A stretch of 6,067 nt of DNA from Cyanobacteria bacterium UBA11153 (GTDB lineage Bacteria; Cyanobacteriota; Cyanobacteriia; Cyanobacteriales; Coleofasciculaceae), in the NCBI GenBank assembly GCA_003511885.1, contig DOIX01000040.1, positions 1 to 6,067 of the forward strand, read 5' to 3'. Position numbers and translations under genes: made by a program. The notes under the pieces were generated by a model. The model did not search any database, was not told the origin of the DNA, and saw only the letters and a program-made list of their open reading frames with translations. Below are positions 1-5,298 of the stretch, in pieces (positions within the stretch are counted from its first letter, which is position 1; every line of letters begins with the position of its first letter).

Positions 1-63
1 CCGTGGCAAATTCAGCAATTATCCTTGTTGGATTTGTTAGAGAGCGTGGATTCTCAGCGATGA
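1..63 (+). CDS. C-terminal end of an unidentified protein (partial, 5' end outside window)
   Basis: Frame 1 is open from the first base and ends in TGA at 61-63, giving 20 residues that end LLDLLESVDSQR. The segment is leucine-rich and probably helical, and it carries no motif I can recognise. A GC-rich hairpin begins 7 bases after the stop, where a gene end would be expected. I considered the end of a transposon-type TnpB because of that hairpin, but these residues do not resemble a TnpB C-terminus. So short a tail cannot be assigned. That it is coding at all is inferred from the open frame and the hairpin placement. Confidence 0.4.
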   Translation, partial: PWQIQQLSLLDLLESVDSQR

Positions 64-70
64 GGATCAG

Positions 71-96
71 AATCCCCCGCCTTCAGGCGCGGGGTT
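71..96. repeat. GC-rich hairpin, transposon-end-like or terminator
   Basis: The arms 71-81 and 86-96 pair at 10 of 11 positions around a TTCA loop, with one C-C mismatch and one T-G wobble. A TTCTTC-rich stretch follows. The CCCCGCC-TTCA-GGCG core looks like hairpins often found at ends of IS200/IS605-type elements and near TnpB genes in cyanobacteria. It could equally act as a terminator for the gene ending at 63. No transposase is visible next to it, so it may be a solitary remnant. Confidence 0.55.
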
Positions 97-204
97 CTTC
101 AAAATATTCAAGCAGGCGAATATCAGGAAATTGCGATCGGGCAATAGTCTCACCTGCTTTTTGATCTAGTGAGTTGTCAGGGCAATCGCCCTTACGGAAA
201 GGTA

Positions 205-212
205 GCGATCGC
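205..212. repeat. HIP1 octamer GCGATCGC
   Basis: This is a perfect copy of the highly iterated palindrome that is over-represented in many cyanobacterial genomes. It lies between the hairpin at 71-96 and the small gene at 235-444, and supports a cyanobacterial origin. Confidence 0.9.
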
Positions 213-234
213 ACTCAATCCTGTCTTTGGTTGG

Positions 235-444
235 TTAGTTTCCAGGATTAACCACTGCCAGCAATCTATTTCTCAGGGCTTCATAAACTTTGTTCGCCAG
301 ATGGGCTTGTTCCCGACTCATCTTTCCTTCGAGGGAGAGTAAAATTAACCAACGCTGCTCCTTGACGGTAATTTTCCCAGAGGTAAGGATTCGATCCAGC
401 GTCTGCTCAATGTTTAGTGTCTCTAGGGTGGCTTGGGCTAACAT
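235..444 (-). CDS. small conserved cyanobacterial hypothetical protein, 69 aa
   Basis: The frame encodes about 69 residues starting MLAQATLETL and ending VVNPGN. The core (LTSGKIT, KEQRWLILLSLEG, then NKVYEALRNRLLAVV) matches the pattern of a small helical protein type common in cyanobacteria, in which an ILTSGKIT-like start is followed by a two-helix segment and a basic tail ending near VVD. Its function is unknown. The frame stays open upstream to a TTG at 559-561 (108 aa). I prefer the ATG at 442-444 because the family-like region starts just after it, and the extra 39 residues, rich in His, Pro and Arg, look like translated non-coding DNA. No strong ribosome site precedes either start. 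The family match is from memory of the pattern. Confidence 0.6.
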   Translation of the reverse strand: MLAQATLETLNIEQTLDRILTSGKITVKEQRWLILLSLEGKMSREQAHLANKVYEALRNRLLAVVNPGN

Positions 445-500
445 TGTGGTGTGTGGGAGATGAACACTTTTAATATCGCAGATCGGGTAGTGATGGCGGG

Positions 501-508
501 GCGATCGC
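501..508. repeat. HIP1 octamer GCGATCGC
   Basis: This is the second perfect copy of the cyanobacterial palindrome. It lies upstream of the preferred start of the small gene at 235-444. Confidence 0.9.
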
Positions 509-652
509 AAAACGGTGTCCCCAGCGATAATATTTCGATATCTTTGTAATTTCGATCGCAAATTTCTCTGAGCTTCTCCCGTCGCACCTTAGTCCCCTGC
601 TATCTGTCTCCTTTAACGTACTTATCGTTCCCAACTCTCTTATCGCTTGTAC

Positions 653-702
653 TGTAATGCTTGCTCTGTAGGATACAGGTAGTATTACACTTTAATAAGT
701 GT
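653..702 (+). other. compound hairpin, possible structured RNA or operator
   Basis: The outer arms 653-661 and 681-689 form nine pairs, one of them G-U. A small internal loop follows, then an inner five-pair stem (666-670 with 674-678) closed by GGA. A second perfect 6-4-6 inverted repeat, ACACTT-TAAT-AAGTGT, occupies 687-702 and shares three bases with the first, so the two cannot fully form together. The wobble pair is good only in plus-strand RNA, because the minus strand would have an A-C mismatch. Any RNA is therefore more likely on the plus strand. Its function is unknown. Confidence 0.4.
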
Positions 703-960
703 CACTAGGTTAAGACATCCAGCCAAAGCTCTTAGGTAAAACAATTGTAGTTCTAACTAAATGCGGAAATTCCACACCTAAAATCCAATGCTGGAATAGA
801 AGGAAAGGAAAGAGAAATCAGCTTTCCATGATTAACTAACTGAGAAACCGATGATTTCAACATTAATCGCTTGTATGTTCTTCAGTTTCGTGGTTATCAT
901 CCTTAACCCGTAACTACATAAGGTTAAAAAAGTGGAGAGTAGGGAATCTAGTGACTGCGA

Positions 961-988
961 TTGCGGAAACGAGATCAAAACTCCGCAA
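961..988 (-). terminator. weak inverted repeat just after the ppk stop
   Basis: TTGCGGA (961-967) and TCCGCAA (982-988) are a perfect 7-bp inverted repeat with a 14-base loop, starting 7 bases beyond the ppk stop codon. There is no T-run after it on the minus strand, so it is a poor intrinsic terminator. It could instead protect the 3' end of the ppk message or have no role. Confidence 0.25.
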
Positions 989-995
989 CTCGCAG

Positions 996-3179
996 CTAGC
1001 TCAATCCAGCCATCTCCATTAAAATCTGCTGAGAGCCTTCCTCTTTATTACCCTTACCGGGCTGACGTTGAATGTAGTTACCATCAGACTGCAATTCCCA
1101 AGCTTGGCGGTTATCTGCCAACATGATACCCAGAATTTCTTGTAAATCTTTAATAATATCTGGGTCTTCCACAGGGACAACAGCCTCAACTCGACGATCT
1201 AAATTACGAGGCATCCAATCAGCGCTACCAATATAAACCTCTTCTTGTCCCTGATTTTGGAAGTAAAAAATCCGCGAATGTTCTAAATAACGGCCTACAA
1301 TACTAATAACACGGATATTATCGCTGACACCAGGAACACCAGGACGCAAACAACAGATACCTCTGACAATCAAATCAATTTGTACGCCAGCTTGAGAAGC
1401 TTCATAGAGGGTAGTAATAATTTTCGGATCGACCAAAGAATTCATTTTAGCAACAATCCGACCAGTGCCACCATTGGAGCAGCGATCGATTTCCCGACGA
1501 ATCATGGCAATTGTGCGATCGCGCAAATTCACAGGGGCAACCAATAACTTTCGATAGGAGCGTTGGCGAGAATACCCTGTCAAATAATTAAATAAATCCG
1601 TCAAATCTGCTCCCAAATCATCGCGACAGCTTAAAATTCCCACATCCGTATAAAGTCTCGCCGTCTTAGGATTATAATTGCCTGTACCAATATGGACGTA
1701 GCGGCGAATTTTCTTATTTTCTTTCCGGACTACCAATACAACTTTTGTGTGAGTTTTTAACTTAATTAATCCATAAACAACATGGACTCCTGCCTCTTCT
1801 AACTTCCGCGCCCAGACAATATTATTTTCTTCATCAAAACGAGCTTTTAACTCTACCAATACAGCCACTTGTTTGCCATTTTCGGCTGCCTTAATCAAAG
1901 CATTAACAATGGGAGAATCGCCAGAAGTCCGATAAAGAGTCATTTTAATTGCTAATACATCCGGATCGTCTGCTGCCTGAGTAATAAAACGTTGTACTGT
2001 CCCGACAAAAGAGTGATAGGGATGATGAACCAACAAATCAGATTTACGAATTAAACTAAAAAAATCTTCTCCTTCCTCTTCTGAAAAAAGTCTGGAGCCA
2101 TCGTTACGGATTGACGGAATAGGCTGGCTGGCAGAAACAATAGGAGAAATCAGGCGCGGGGGCATTACTGGTGTCCAAATTGGATCTTTGAGTTGGGGTA
2201 CTGATAAATCCATAAACGAGATCAAATCTCCCAATCCCAGCAAACCATCTACCTCATAAACGTCGCTATCTTCCAACTCTTCCATCCCCGAAATCAATTG
2301 TTCTAAGACAGCTTCAGGGGTAGTAGATTGAACTTCTAATCGCACAGCCGAACCCCCAAGGCGACGTTTGCGCAATCCCTCCTCAATTGCTAATAATAGA
2401 TCGTCAGCTTCATCTTCTTCTACAGATAAATCGGCATTGCGAGTAATCCGGAATGGGTGATATTCCTGGATATTCATCCCCGGAAATAGATATTGTAAAT
2501 TATGAGCGATAGCTTGCTCGATAGGAATTCCTGCCCAAATTGCAGATTTTCCCTCTTGAGAGGGACGTAATTCGGTCGGGAGAGGGATAAATCTCGGTAA
2601 GACTTTGGGAACTTTTACTCTGGCAAATAATTCCTCTCGAGTGTCAGGATCTTGAACAACTACAGCCAGATTTAAACTCAGATTAGAAATATGGGGAAAA
2701 GGATGACTGGGATCCACAGCAAGAGGCGTGACTACCGGAAAAATTTGCTCCTCAAAGTAATTTTGCAGGTAAGTCCGCTGTTCCTGGTTTAAATCCATAT
2801 AGTCTAGAATGTGGATATTTGCTTCTTTGAGCTGAATTCGCAGTACCTTCTCAAAATGTTGATGCTGAGAAATTACCATGGGACGCAATTTTTGACTAAT
2901 TGCCTCCAATTGTTCGCCCGGTGTGCGACCATCTGATGTCAGCTTATTTACCCCTTCTTCTACTTGTCGCTTCAAACCCGCAACGCGCACCATAAAGAAT
3001 TCGTCCAAGTTTGAGCTAAAAATACTCATAAACTTCAAACGTTCTAAAAGCGGGGTGCGGGAGTCAGTAGCTTCGTGCAATACTCTATTGTTAAACTCTA
3101 ACCAGCTTAATTCGCGGTTAAAGTAATATTGCGGATCGCTGAGATTAACTGCTGTAGCCGTTTTTTTTGATTGAGCCAT
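996..3179 (-). CDS. ppk: polyphosphate kinase (PPK1), 727 aa
   Basis: PPK1 (EC 2.7.4.1) reversibly transfers the terminal phosphate of ATP onto inorganic polyphosphate through a phospho-histidine intermediate, building the cell's phosphate reserve. The N-terminal domain opens with YFNRELSWLEFNNRVL (19-34) and SNLDEFFMVRVAGL (56-69). The catalytic C-terminal half has MTLYR (413-417), KARFDEENN (445-453), LKTHTKV (474-480) with His477 as the likely phosphorylated residue (E. coli His435), HIGTGNYNPKTARLYTD (496-512), VRG (605-607), LEHSR (632-636) with His634 (E. coli His592) and SADWMPRNLDRR (652-663). The length is normal for PPK1 and no key residue is missing. The ATG at 3177-3179 fits the family N-terminus, though its ribosome site is weak. 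The gene seems to stand alone. An A8 run covers codons 4-6. I see no full PHO box upstream. Confidence 0.97.
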   Translation of the reverse strand: MAQSKKTATAVNLSDPQYYFNRELSWLEFNNRVLHEATDSRTPLLERLKFMSIFSSNLDEFFMVRVAGLKRQVEEGVNKLTSDGRTPGEQLEAISQKLRPMVISQHQHFEKVLRIQLKEANIHILDYMDLNQEQRTYLQNYFEEQIFPVVTPLAVDPSHPFPHISNLSLNLAVVVQDPDTREELFARVKVPKVLPRFIPLPTELRPSQEGKSAIWAGIPIEQAIAHNLQYLFPGMNIQEYHPFRITRNADLSVEEDEADDLLLAIEEGLRKRRLGGSAVRLEVQSTTPEAVLEQLISGMEELEDSDVYEVDGLLGLGDLISFMDLSVPQLKDPIWTPVMPPRLISPIVSASQPIPSIRNDGSRLFSEEEGEDFFSLIRKSDLLVHHPYHSFVGTVQRFITQAADDPDVLAIKMTLYRTSGDSPIVNALIKAAENGKQVAVLVELKARFDEENNIVWARKLEEAGVHVVYGLIKLKTHTKVVLVVRKENKKIRRYVHIGTGNYNPKTARLYTDVGILSCRDDLGADLTDLFNYLTGYSRQRSYRKLLVAPVNLRDRTIAMIRREIDRCSNGGTGRIVAKMNSLVDPKIITTLYEASQAGVQIDLIVRGICCLRPGVPGVSDNIRVISIVGRYLEHSRIFYFQNQGQEEVYIGSADWMPRNLDRRVEAVVPVEDPDIIKDLQEILGIMLADNRQAWELQSDGNYIQRQPGKGNKEEGSQQILMEMAGLS
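1515..1522. repeat. HIP1 octamer GCGATCGC inside ppk
   Basis: This is the third perfect copy of the cyanobacterial palindrome. It falls within the ppk coding sequence, so the octamer is tolerated in coding DNA here. Confidence 0.9.
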
Positions 3180-3400
3180 GATTGATTTACCACATCAGCA
3201 CCCTACAGGGAATTGAAAGCGAGTGCTGAGAGCCTTGAAAGATTCTACAGGCTAGTTTACAGCTAATGGGATTTTTCCGGCTAGGTACTGAATCTTCCCA
3301 CTCCTGACAACCCATATTTCGTGTTTCATACTCTGTCGCCATCTTGAGCGTCTTTAAGCTGCGGCGCATCTAAATTGGATATTAAATTTGTGGAACTTGT

Positions 3401-3428
3401 TGTGGGGTGTGGGGTGTAGGGTGTGGGA
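3401..3428. repeat. heptad tandem repeat (STRR-type), four units
   Basis: Four consecutive 7-base units read TGTGGGG, TGTGGGG, TGTAGGG and TGTGGGA. Short tandemly repeated heptanucleotides of this kind are a known feature of filamentous cyanobacterial genomes and lie mostly between genes. Copy number often varies between strains by slippage. No function is evident here. Confidence 0.8.
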
Positions 3429-3578
3429 AGATACAAATTAAATGCACCCGCAGCTTACCAAGAATTGGTAGGTACAACAGGGGAAAGGGATGATGGGGAA
3501 GTAGAGTCAGACAATGAACCGGGAGAAAAAAATAACAAACCTCACTACCTGCTAAATCCGACGATCTGCTAAATTATA

Positions 3579-3594
3579 TAGTACAATAGTACTA
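3579..3594. promoter_or_regulatory. candidate LexA (SOS) box overlapping a -10 element
   Basis: TAGTAC-AATA-GTACTA is a perfect 6-4-6 palindrome whose central 14 bases (3580-3593) fit the cyanobacterial LexA consensus RGTACNNNDGTWCB at every position. It ends 30 bases before the ATG at 3625. TATAGT (3577-3582) and TACAAT (3582-3587), both plausible -10 hexamers, overlap it, the usual layout for repression. No good -35 is seen. In some cyanobacteria LexA does not control DNA repair, so the regulator and the inducing signal are inference. Confidence 0.6.
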
Positions 3595-3624
3595 CCAGAG
3601 AACTCGTAGAGAATTTTTAAGACG

Positions 3625-4635
3625 ATGACGATTACTTCTAAACAACAGTTTCAGTCAAGTACAGGTGAATCACTGTCAGAACTAAAGCAACTGGTAATTG
3701 ATTCACTTTCAACACACGAGGAAGAAGTTATATCTTTCGATGATTTTAAGAAAAATCACAAAAAAATAGTTTCTTTATCTCAGGAAGATCTCAAACAAAA
3801 TCTCAAACAAAGAATAAAAGAAGAATTAATGCTCTTCAATCCGGACAAGTATGTTCCTGAACAAATTCTAACAACCAAGGATATATGGGAGCATCGATAT
3901 ATTTTAAAACAAGTTCCTTATAATTATAAGGTAATCAAACATCTTATAGAGATTATCATTATAGCTATTGAGCAGCGCAAAAGATTCCGTAAGCTTGACT
4001 GTCTAAAAGTCATCAATAGAATTTTGTATAATCGAGTAAACTCTTGTCAAGATGATATCAATATTGCTGAAAACAAAGTTGTTACCAATAAACTTTTCTA
4101 TCTTTACCAACGTTTCTTTGATGATTCTAACTCTCAAGAAATACAAAAATGTGTAAATATTTTCTTAAAAAATCGTCAACTGGATGAGGAACAAATTCAG
4201 TGGCTTGTTAAAAATTATACAAAATCGGAATACGCAATTAATCGATTGCTAAGGTATCCAGGTAAAAGCCCAACATTGTTTTACTGGGCTAAGGAATTAT
4301 ACTTAAATAAGTTCATTAAATATCGAGAAGAAAGAAAAACATCGTCAGATTGGTATCAAAGCGAAAGTGAAAACGACTTACTCGATAGAGAATCAGAGCT
4401 TATAGCTATTCTTATTAATGAAGATATTCCTCCCTTTGTTGATCTACGAGATAAAACTGTTATTATGTGGGCAATTTACTACGCTCAAGTTCCTGATGTT
4501 ACTAAAGAAAGATTGATTAAGAAATACTGGGATACTGAAAGCTGGGAAGAGGCAATAGAAGTTTCAAAAAGACTTAATTACTTGTCAGTCCGAGAGTGGA
4601 TACTAGAAAACATTGAGAGTATTGGAATTCAGTAA
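3625..4635 (+). CDS. unknown AT-rich helical protein, 336 aa, behind a LexA-type box
   Basis: I do not recognise this protein. It is predicted mostly alpha-helical and very rich in Lys, Glu, Ile, Asn and Leu. It has a charged N-terminal part (residues 15-70), a hydrophobic helix around LIEIIIIAIEQRKRF (107-121), and a string of helix-turn-helix-length segments from 150 onward that could be a HEAT/ARM-like solenoid (LVKNYTKSEYAINRLLRYPG at 194-213). There is no signal peptide, no clear membrane helix, no cysteine cluster and no nucleotide-binding or nuclease motif visible to me. An in-frame TAG at 3607-3609 makes ATG 3625 the first possible ATG. Its ribosome site is weak (GTAGAG about 12 bases upstream). 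Base use is clearly more AT-rich than ppk and no HIP1 site occurs, which suggests acquired DNA. It stands alone, convergent with the Fic-derived gene. A link to DNA damage or defence is only suggested by the upstream box. Confidence 0.8.
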   Translation: MTITSKQQFQSSTGESLSELKQLVIDSLSTHEEEVISFDDFKKNHKKIVSLSQEDLKQNLKQRIKEELMLFNPDKYVPEQILTTKDIWEHRYILKQVPYNYKVIKHLIEIIIIAIEQRKRFRKLDCLKVINRILYNRVNSCQDDINIAENKVVTNKLFYLYQRFFDDSNSQEIQKCVNIFLKNRQLDEEQIQWLVKNYTKSEYAINRLLRYPGKSPTLFYWAKELYLNKFIKYREERKTSSDWYQSESENDLLDRESELIAILINEDIPPFVDLRDKTVIMWAIYYAQVPDVTKERLIKKYWDTESWEEAIEVSKRLNYLSVREWILENIESIGIQ

Positions 4636-4680
4636 TACAGTAATTATACCTTCAATCATCGTCATTTTCCTACCGTAAAC

Positions 4681-5148
4681 TCAACCCATGGCAGGATAAA
4701 GTTTCGGAAAATAGCGTTCGACAACATCAATAGGAAACCCCAAACGTACAGCCCCCTTGGGAGTATCAGAAACCAAAAGACCAGCCTTTACCAAATGGTT
4801 TAGCACGGATCTAGCTTGCCGTTCCTTGTAACCTGTAATCGCTGCTGCCCTCGCCCTCTCTAAGGAATCAGCCAACAGCGCTTCCCGCAGTAAAGGAAAA
4901 GAGCCTTTCAGCAAACGTCCAGCCCAAATCTCTTCTTCGACATAGAGTTCAATGCGAGATAATAGTTGGGATGGTTCCAGTTCGATATGGGCTTTCGCTT
5001 CCAATTGCAGCCCTATCCTGTCTGCAAGCAGTGGCTTAACCTGTCCGTTGAGAGCGCTAGCCTTGTCAATTAATTCAGCAACTAAATCGTCAAGGGATCG
5101 CACCCCTTCGGCAGGAAGCATCGGCTCCATCAACTCAATCGGTTCCAT
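4681..5148 (-). CDS. Fic-family protein lacking the catalytic core, 155 aa
   Basis: Fic proteins usually transfer AMP from ATP onto target proteins, using an HPFxxGNGR motif. This protein keeps only parts of the roughly 380-400 aa family layout that I remember. They are an N-terminus (MEPMLPAEGVRSLDDL, 7-22, through LADRIG at 46), a short middle piece LQLEAKAHIE (47-56) and the C-terminus (LEPSQLLSRIELYVEEE, 57-73, to the FPKLYP end at 147-152). Missing are the segment with the inhibitory SNLIEG-type motif, apparently lost between residues 46 and 47, and the whole Fic core, apparently lost between 56 and 57. Both losses are in frame. The C-terminus holds a winged-helix-like region (ITGYKERQARSVLNHLVKAG at 104-123, then LLVSDTPKGAVRLGFP at 124-139). 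It cannot AMPylate but may still bind DNA. ATG 5146-5148 has a purine-rich site; Met7 (5128-5130) is the family-like start. It could be a decayed remnant or a repurposed regulator. Confidence 0.85.
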   Translation of the reverse strand: MEPIELMEPMLPAEGVRSLDDLVAELIDKASALNGQVKPLLADRIGLQLEAKAHIELEPSQLLSRIELYVEEEIWAGRLLKGSFPLLREALLADSLERARAAAITGYKERQARSVLNHLVKAGLLVSDTPKGAVRLGFPIDVVERYFPKLYPAMG

Positions 5149-5160
5149 TTTCTTTCTTCA

Positions 5161-5172
5161 TTTTGCCGATCT
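5161..5172 (-). repeat. 12-bp repeat copy 1 (AGATCGGCAAAA), candidate operator
   Basis: This is an exact copy of the 12-mer found twice at 5228-5251. On the minus strand it lies between the -10 element (5197-5202) and the start codon (5148), so it would be within the 5' leader of the Fic-derived message. A protein bound here could block transcription, or the site could act with the upstream pair. Confidence 0.6.
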
Positions 5173-5196
5173 TATAAATCTCTGAAATCCTTATTT

Positions 5197-5225
5197 ATTA
5201 TAGCTTGTATGAATTGTCATGCCTA
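5197..5225 (-). promoter_or_regulatory. probable promoter of the Fic-derived gene
   Basis: On the minus strand a perfect TATAAT (5197-5202) follows TAGGCA (5220-5225, 4 of 6 matches to TTGACA) at the ideal 17-base spacing. The start codon is about 50 bases downstream. Exact 12-bp repeats lie on both sides, at 5228-5251 directly upstream of the -35 and at 5161-5172 downstream of the start of transcription. This suggests the promoter is repressed or tuned by whatever binds them. Confidence 0.65.
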
Positions 5226-5227
5226 AT

Positions 5228-5251
5228 TTTTGCCGATCTTTTTGCCGATCT
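5228..5251. repeat. two tandem copies of the 12-bp repeat (TTTTGCCGATCT), candidate operator
   Basis: Two exact copies lie head to tail at 5228-5239 and 5240-5251, with a third at 5161-5172. The 12-base period puts the sites about one helical turn apart. They sit 2 bases beyond the -35 of the minus-strand promoter and 16 bases before the -10 of the plus-strand gene, so one protein could control both directions. The Fic-derived winged-helix protein is the nearest candidate; this is inference. Confidence 0.65.
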
Positions 5252-5264
5252 GAGATGGGGAGAT

Positions 5265-5273
5265 TGCTAGAAT
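5265..5273 (+). promoter_or_regulatory. possible extended -10 promoter for the RHH-like/HNH pair
   Basis: TGCTAGAAT has a TG one base before a 5-of-6 match to TATAAT (TAGAAT, 5268-5273), 25 bases before the ATG at 5299. No good -35 is at normal spacing; the tandem 12-bp repeat occupies that region. The transcript would start close to a GAGAG ribosome site at 5290-5294. Confidence 0.45.
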
Positions 5274-5298
5274 ATAAGCAAAAGCTGCTGAGAGACTT

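Larger units (their letters stand above)
445..995. other. 551-base stretch without a convincing gene
   Basis: This is the gap between the 3' end of ppk and the start of the small gene at 235-444, both on the minus strand. It contains a HIP1 octamer (501-508), a compound hairpin (653-702), a possible 20-codon hydrophobic reading frame (851-913), an 8-base match to a PHO-box half site (706-713, minus strand) and a weak inverted repeat beyond the ppk stop (961-988). I found no tRNA, rRNA or recognisable riboswitch. A small RNA gene is possible, but no clear promoter supports one. Confidence 0.6.
3180..3624. other. 445-base divergent intergenic region between ppk and the gene at 3625
   Basis: This stretch should hold the promoters of ppk (minus) and of the unknown gene (plus). 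It contains the CCCTACAGGG near-palindrome (3201-3210), the heptad repeat (3401-3428), an inverted repeat TACCAA-GAA-TTGGTA (3456-3470), a 9-base direct repeat CTGCTAAAT (3549-3557 and 3566-3574) and a LexA-type box (3579-3594). A 60-codon open frame on the minus strand at 3187-3369 ends 7 bases before ppk, but its residue pattern is not protein-like and I do not call it. No clear ppk promoter stands out. Confidence 0.6.

Noticed and set aside
83..214. Minus-strand open frame of 43 codons from GTG at 212-214, ending within the hairpin
   Set aside because: The C-terminal part (QFPDIRLLEYFEE) looks protein-like, but the frame starts with a GTG inside a HIP1 site directly after a stop, ends inside a hairpin, has no ribosome site and matches no family I know. 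It might be a gene remnant.
445..561. Upstream extension of the small gene to a TTG start at 559-561
   Set aside because: The added 39 residues are Arg/His/Pro-rich, lack the family-like pattern and use a rare start codon, while an ATG at 442-444 directly precedes the conserved region.
932..1126. Plus-strand open frame of 64 codons
   Set aside because: Most of it is antisense to the end of ppk, and its residue pattern is not protein-like.
2923..3126. Plus-strand open frame of 67 codons
   Set aside because: It lies wholly antisense to the conserved N-terminal domain of ppk and is a shadow of that gene.
3187..3369. Minus-strand open frame of 60 codons ending 7 bases before ppk
   Set aside because: It has no recognisable pattern and no good ribosome site, and it fills the expected ppk leader and promoter region. 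A leader-encoded peptide cannot be wholly excluded.
3581..3592. NtcA site reading of the GTA/TAC palindrome
   Set aside because: NtcA needs GTA-N8-TAC; here the spacing is six, while the LexA-type consensus fits at every position.
4636..4680. Terminator between the convergent genes
   Set aside because: The 45-base gap has no stable hairpin or T-run that I could find on either strand.
4952..5185. Plus-strand open frame of 77 codons
   Set aside because: It is antisense to the Fic-derived gene and its promoter; the Ser/Ile repeats are the complement of the MEPIEL coding region.
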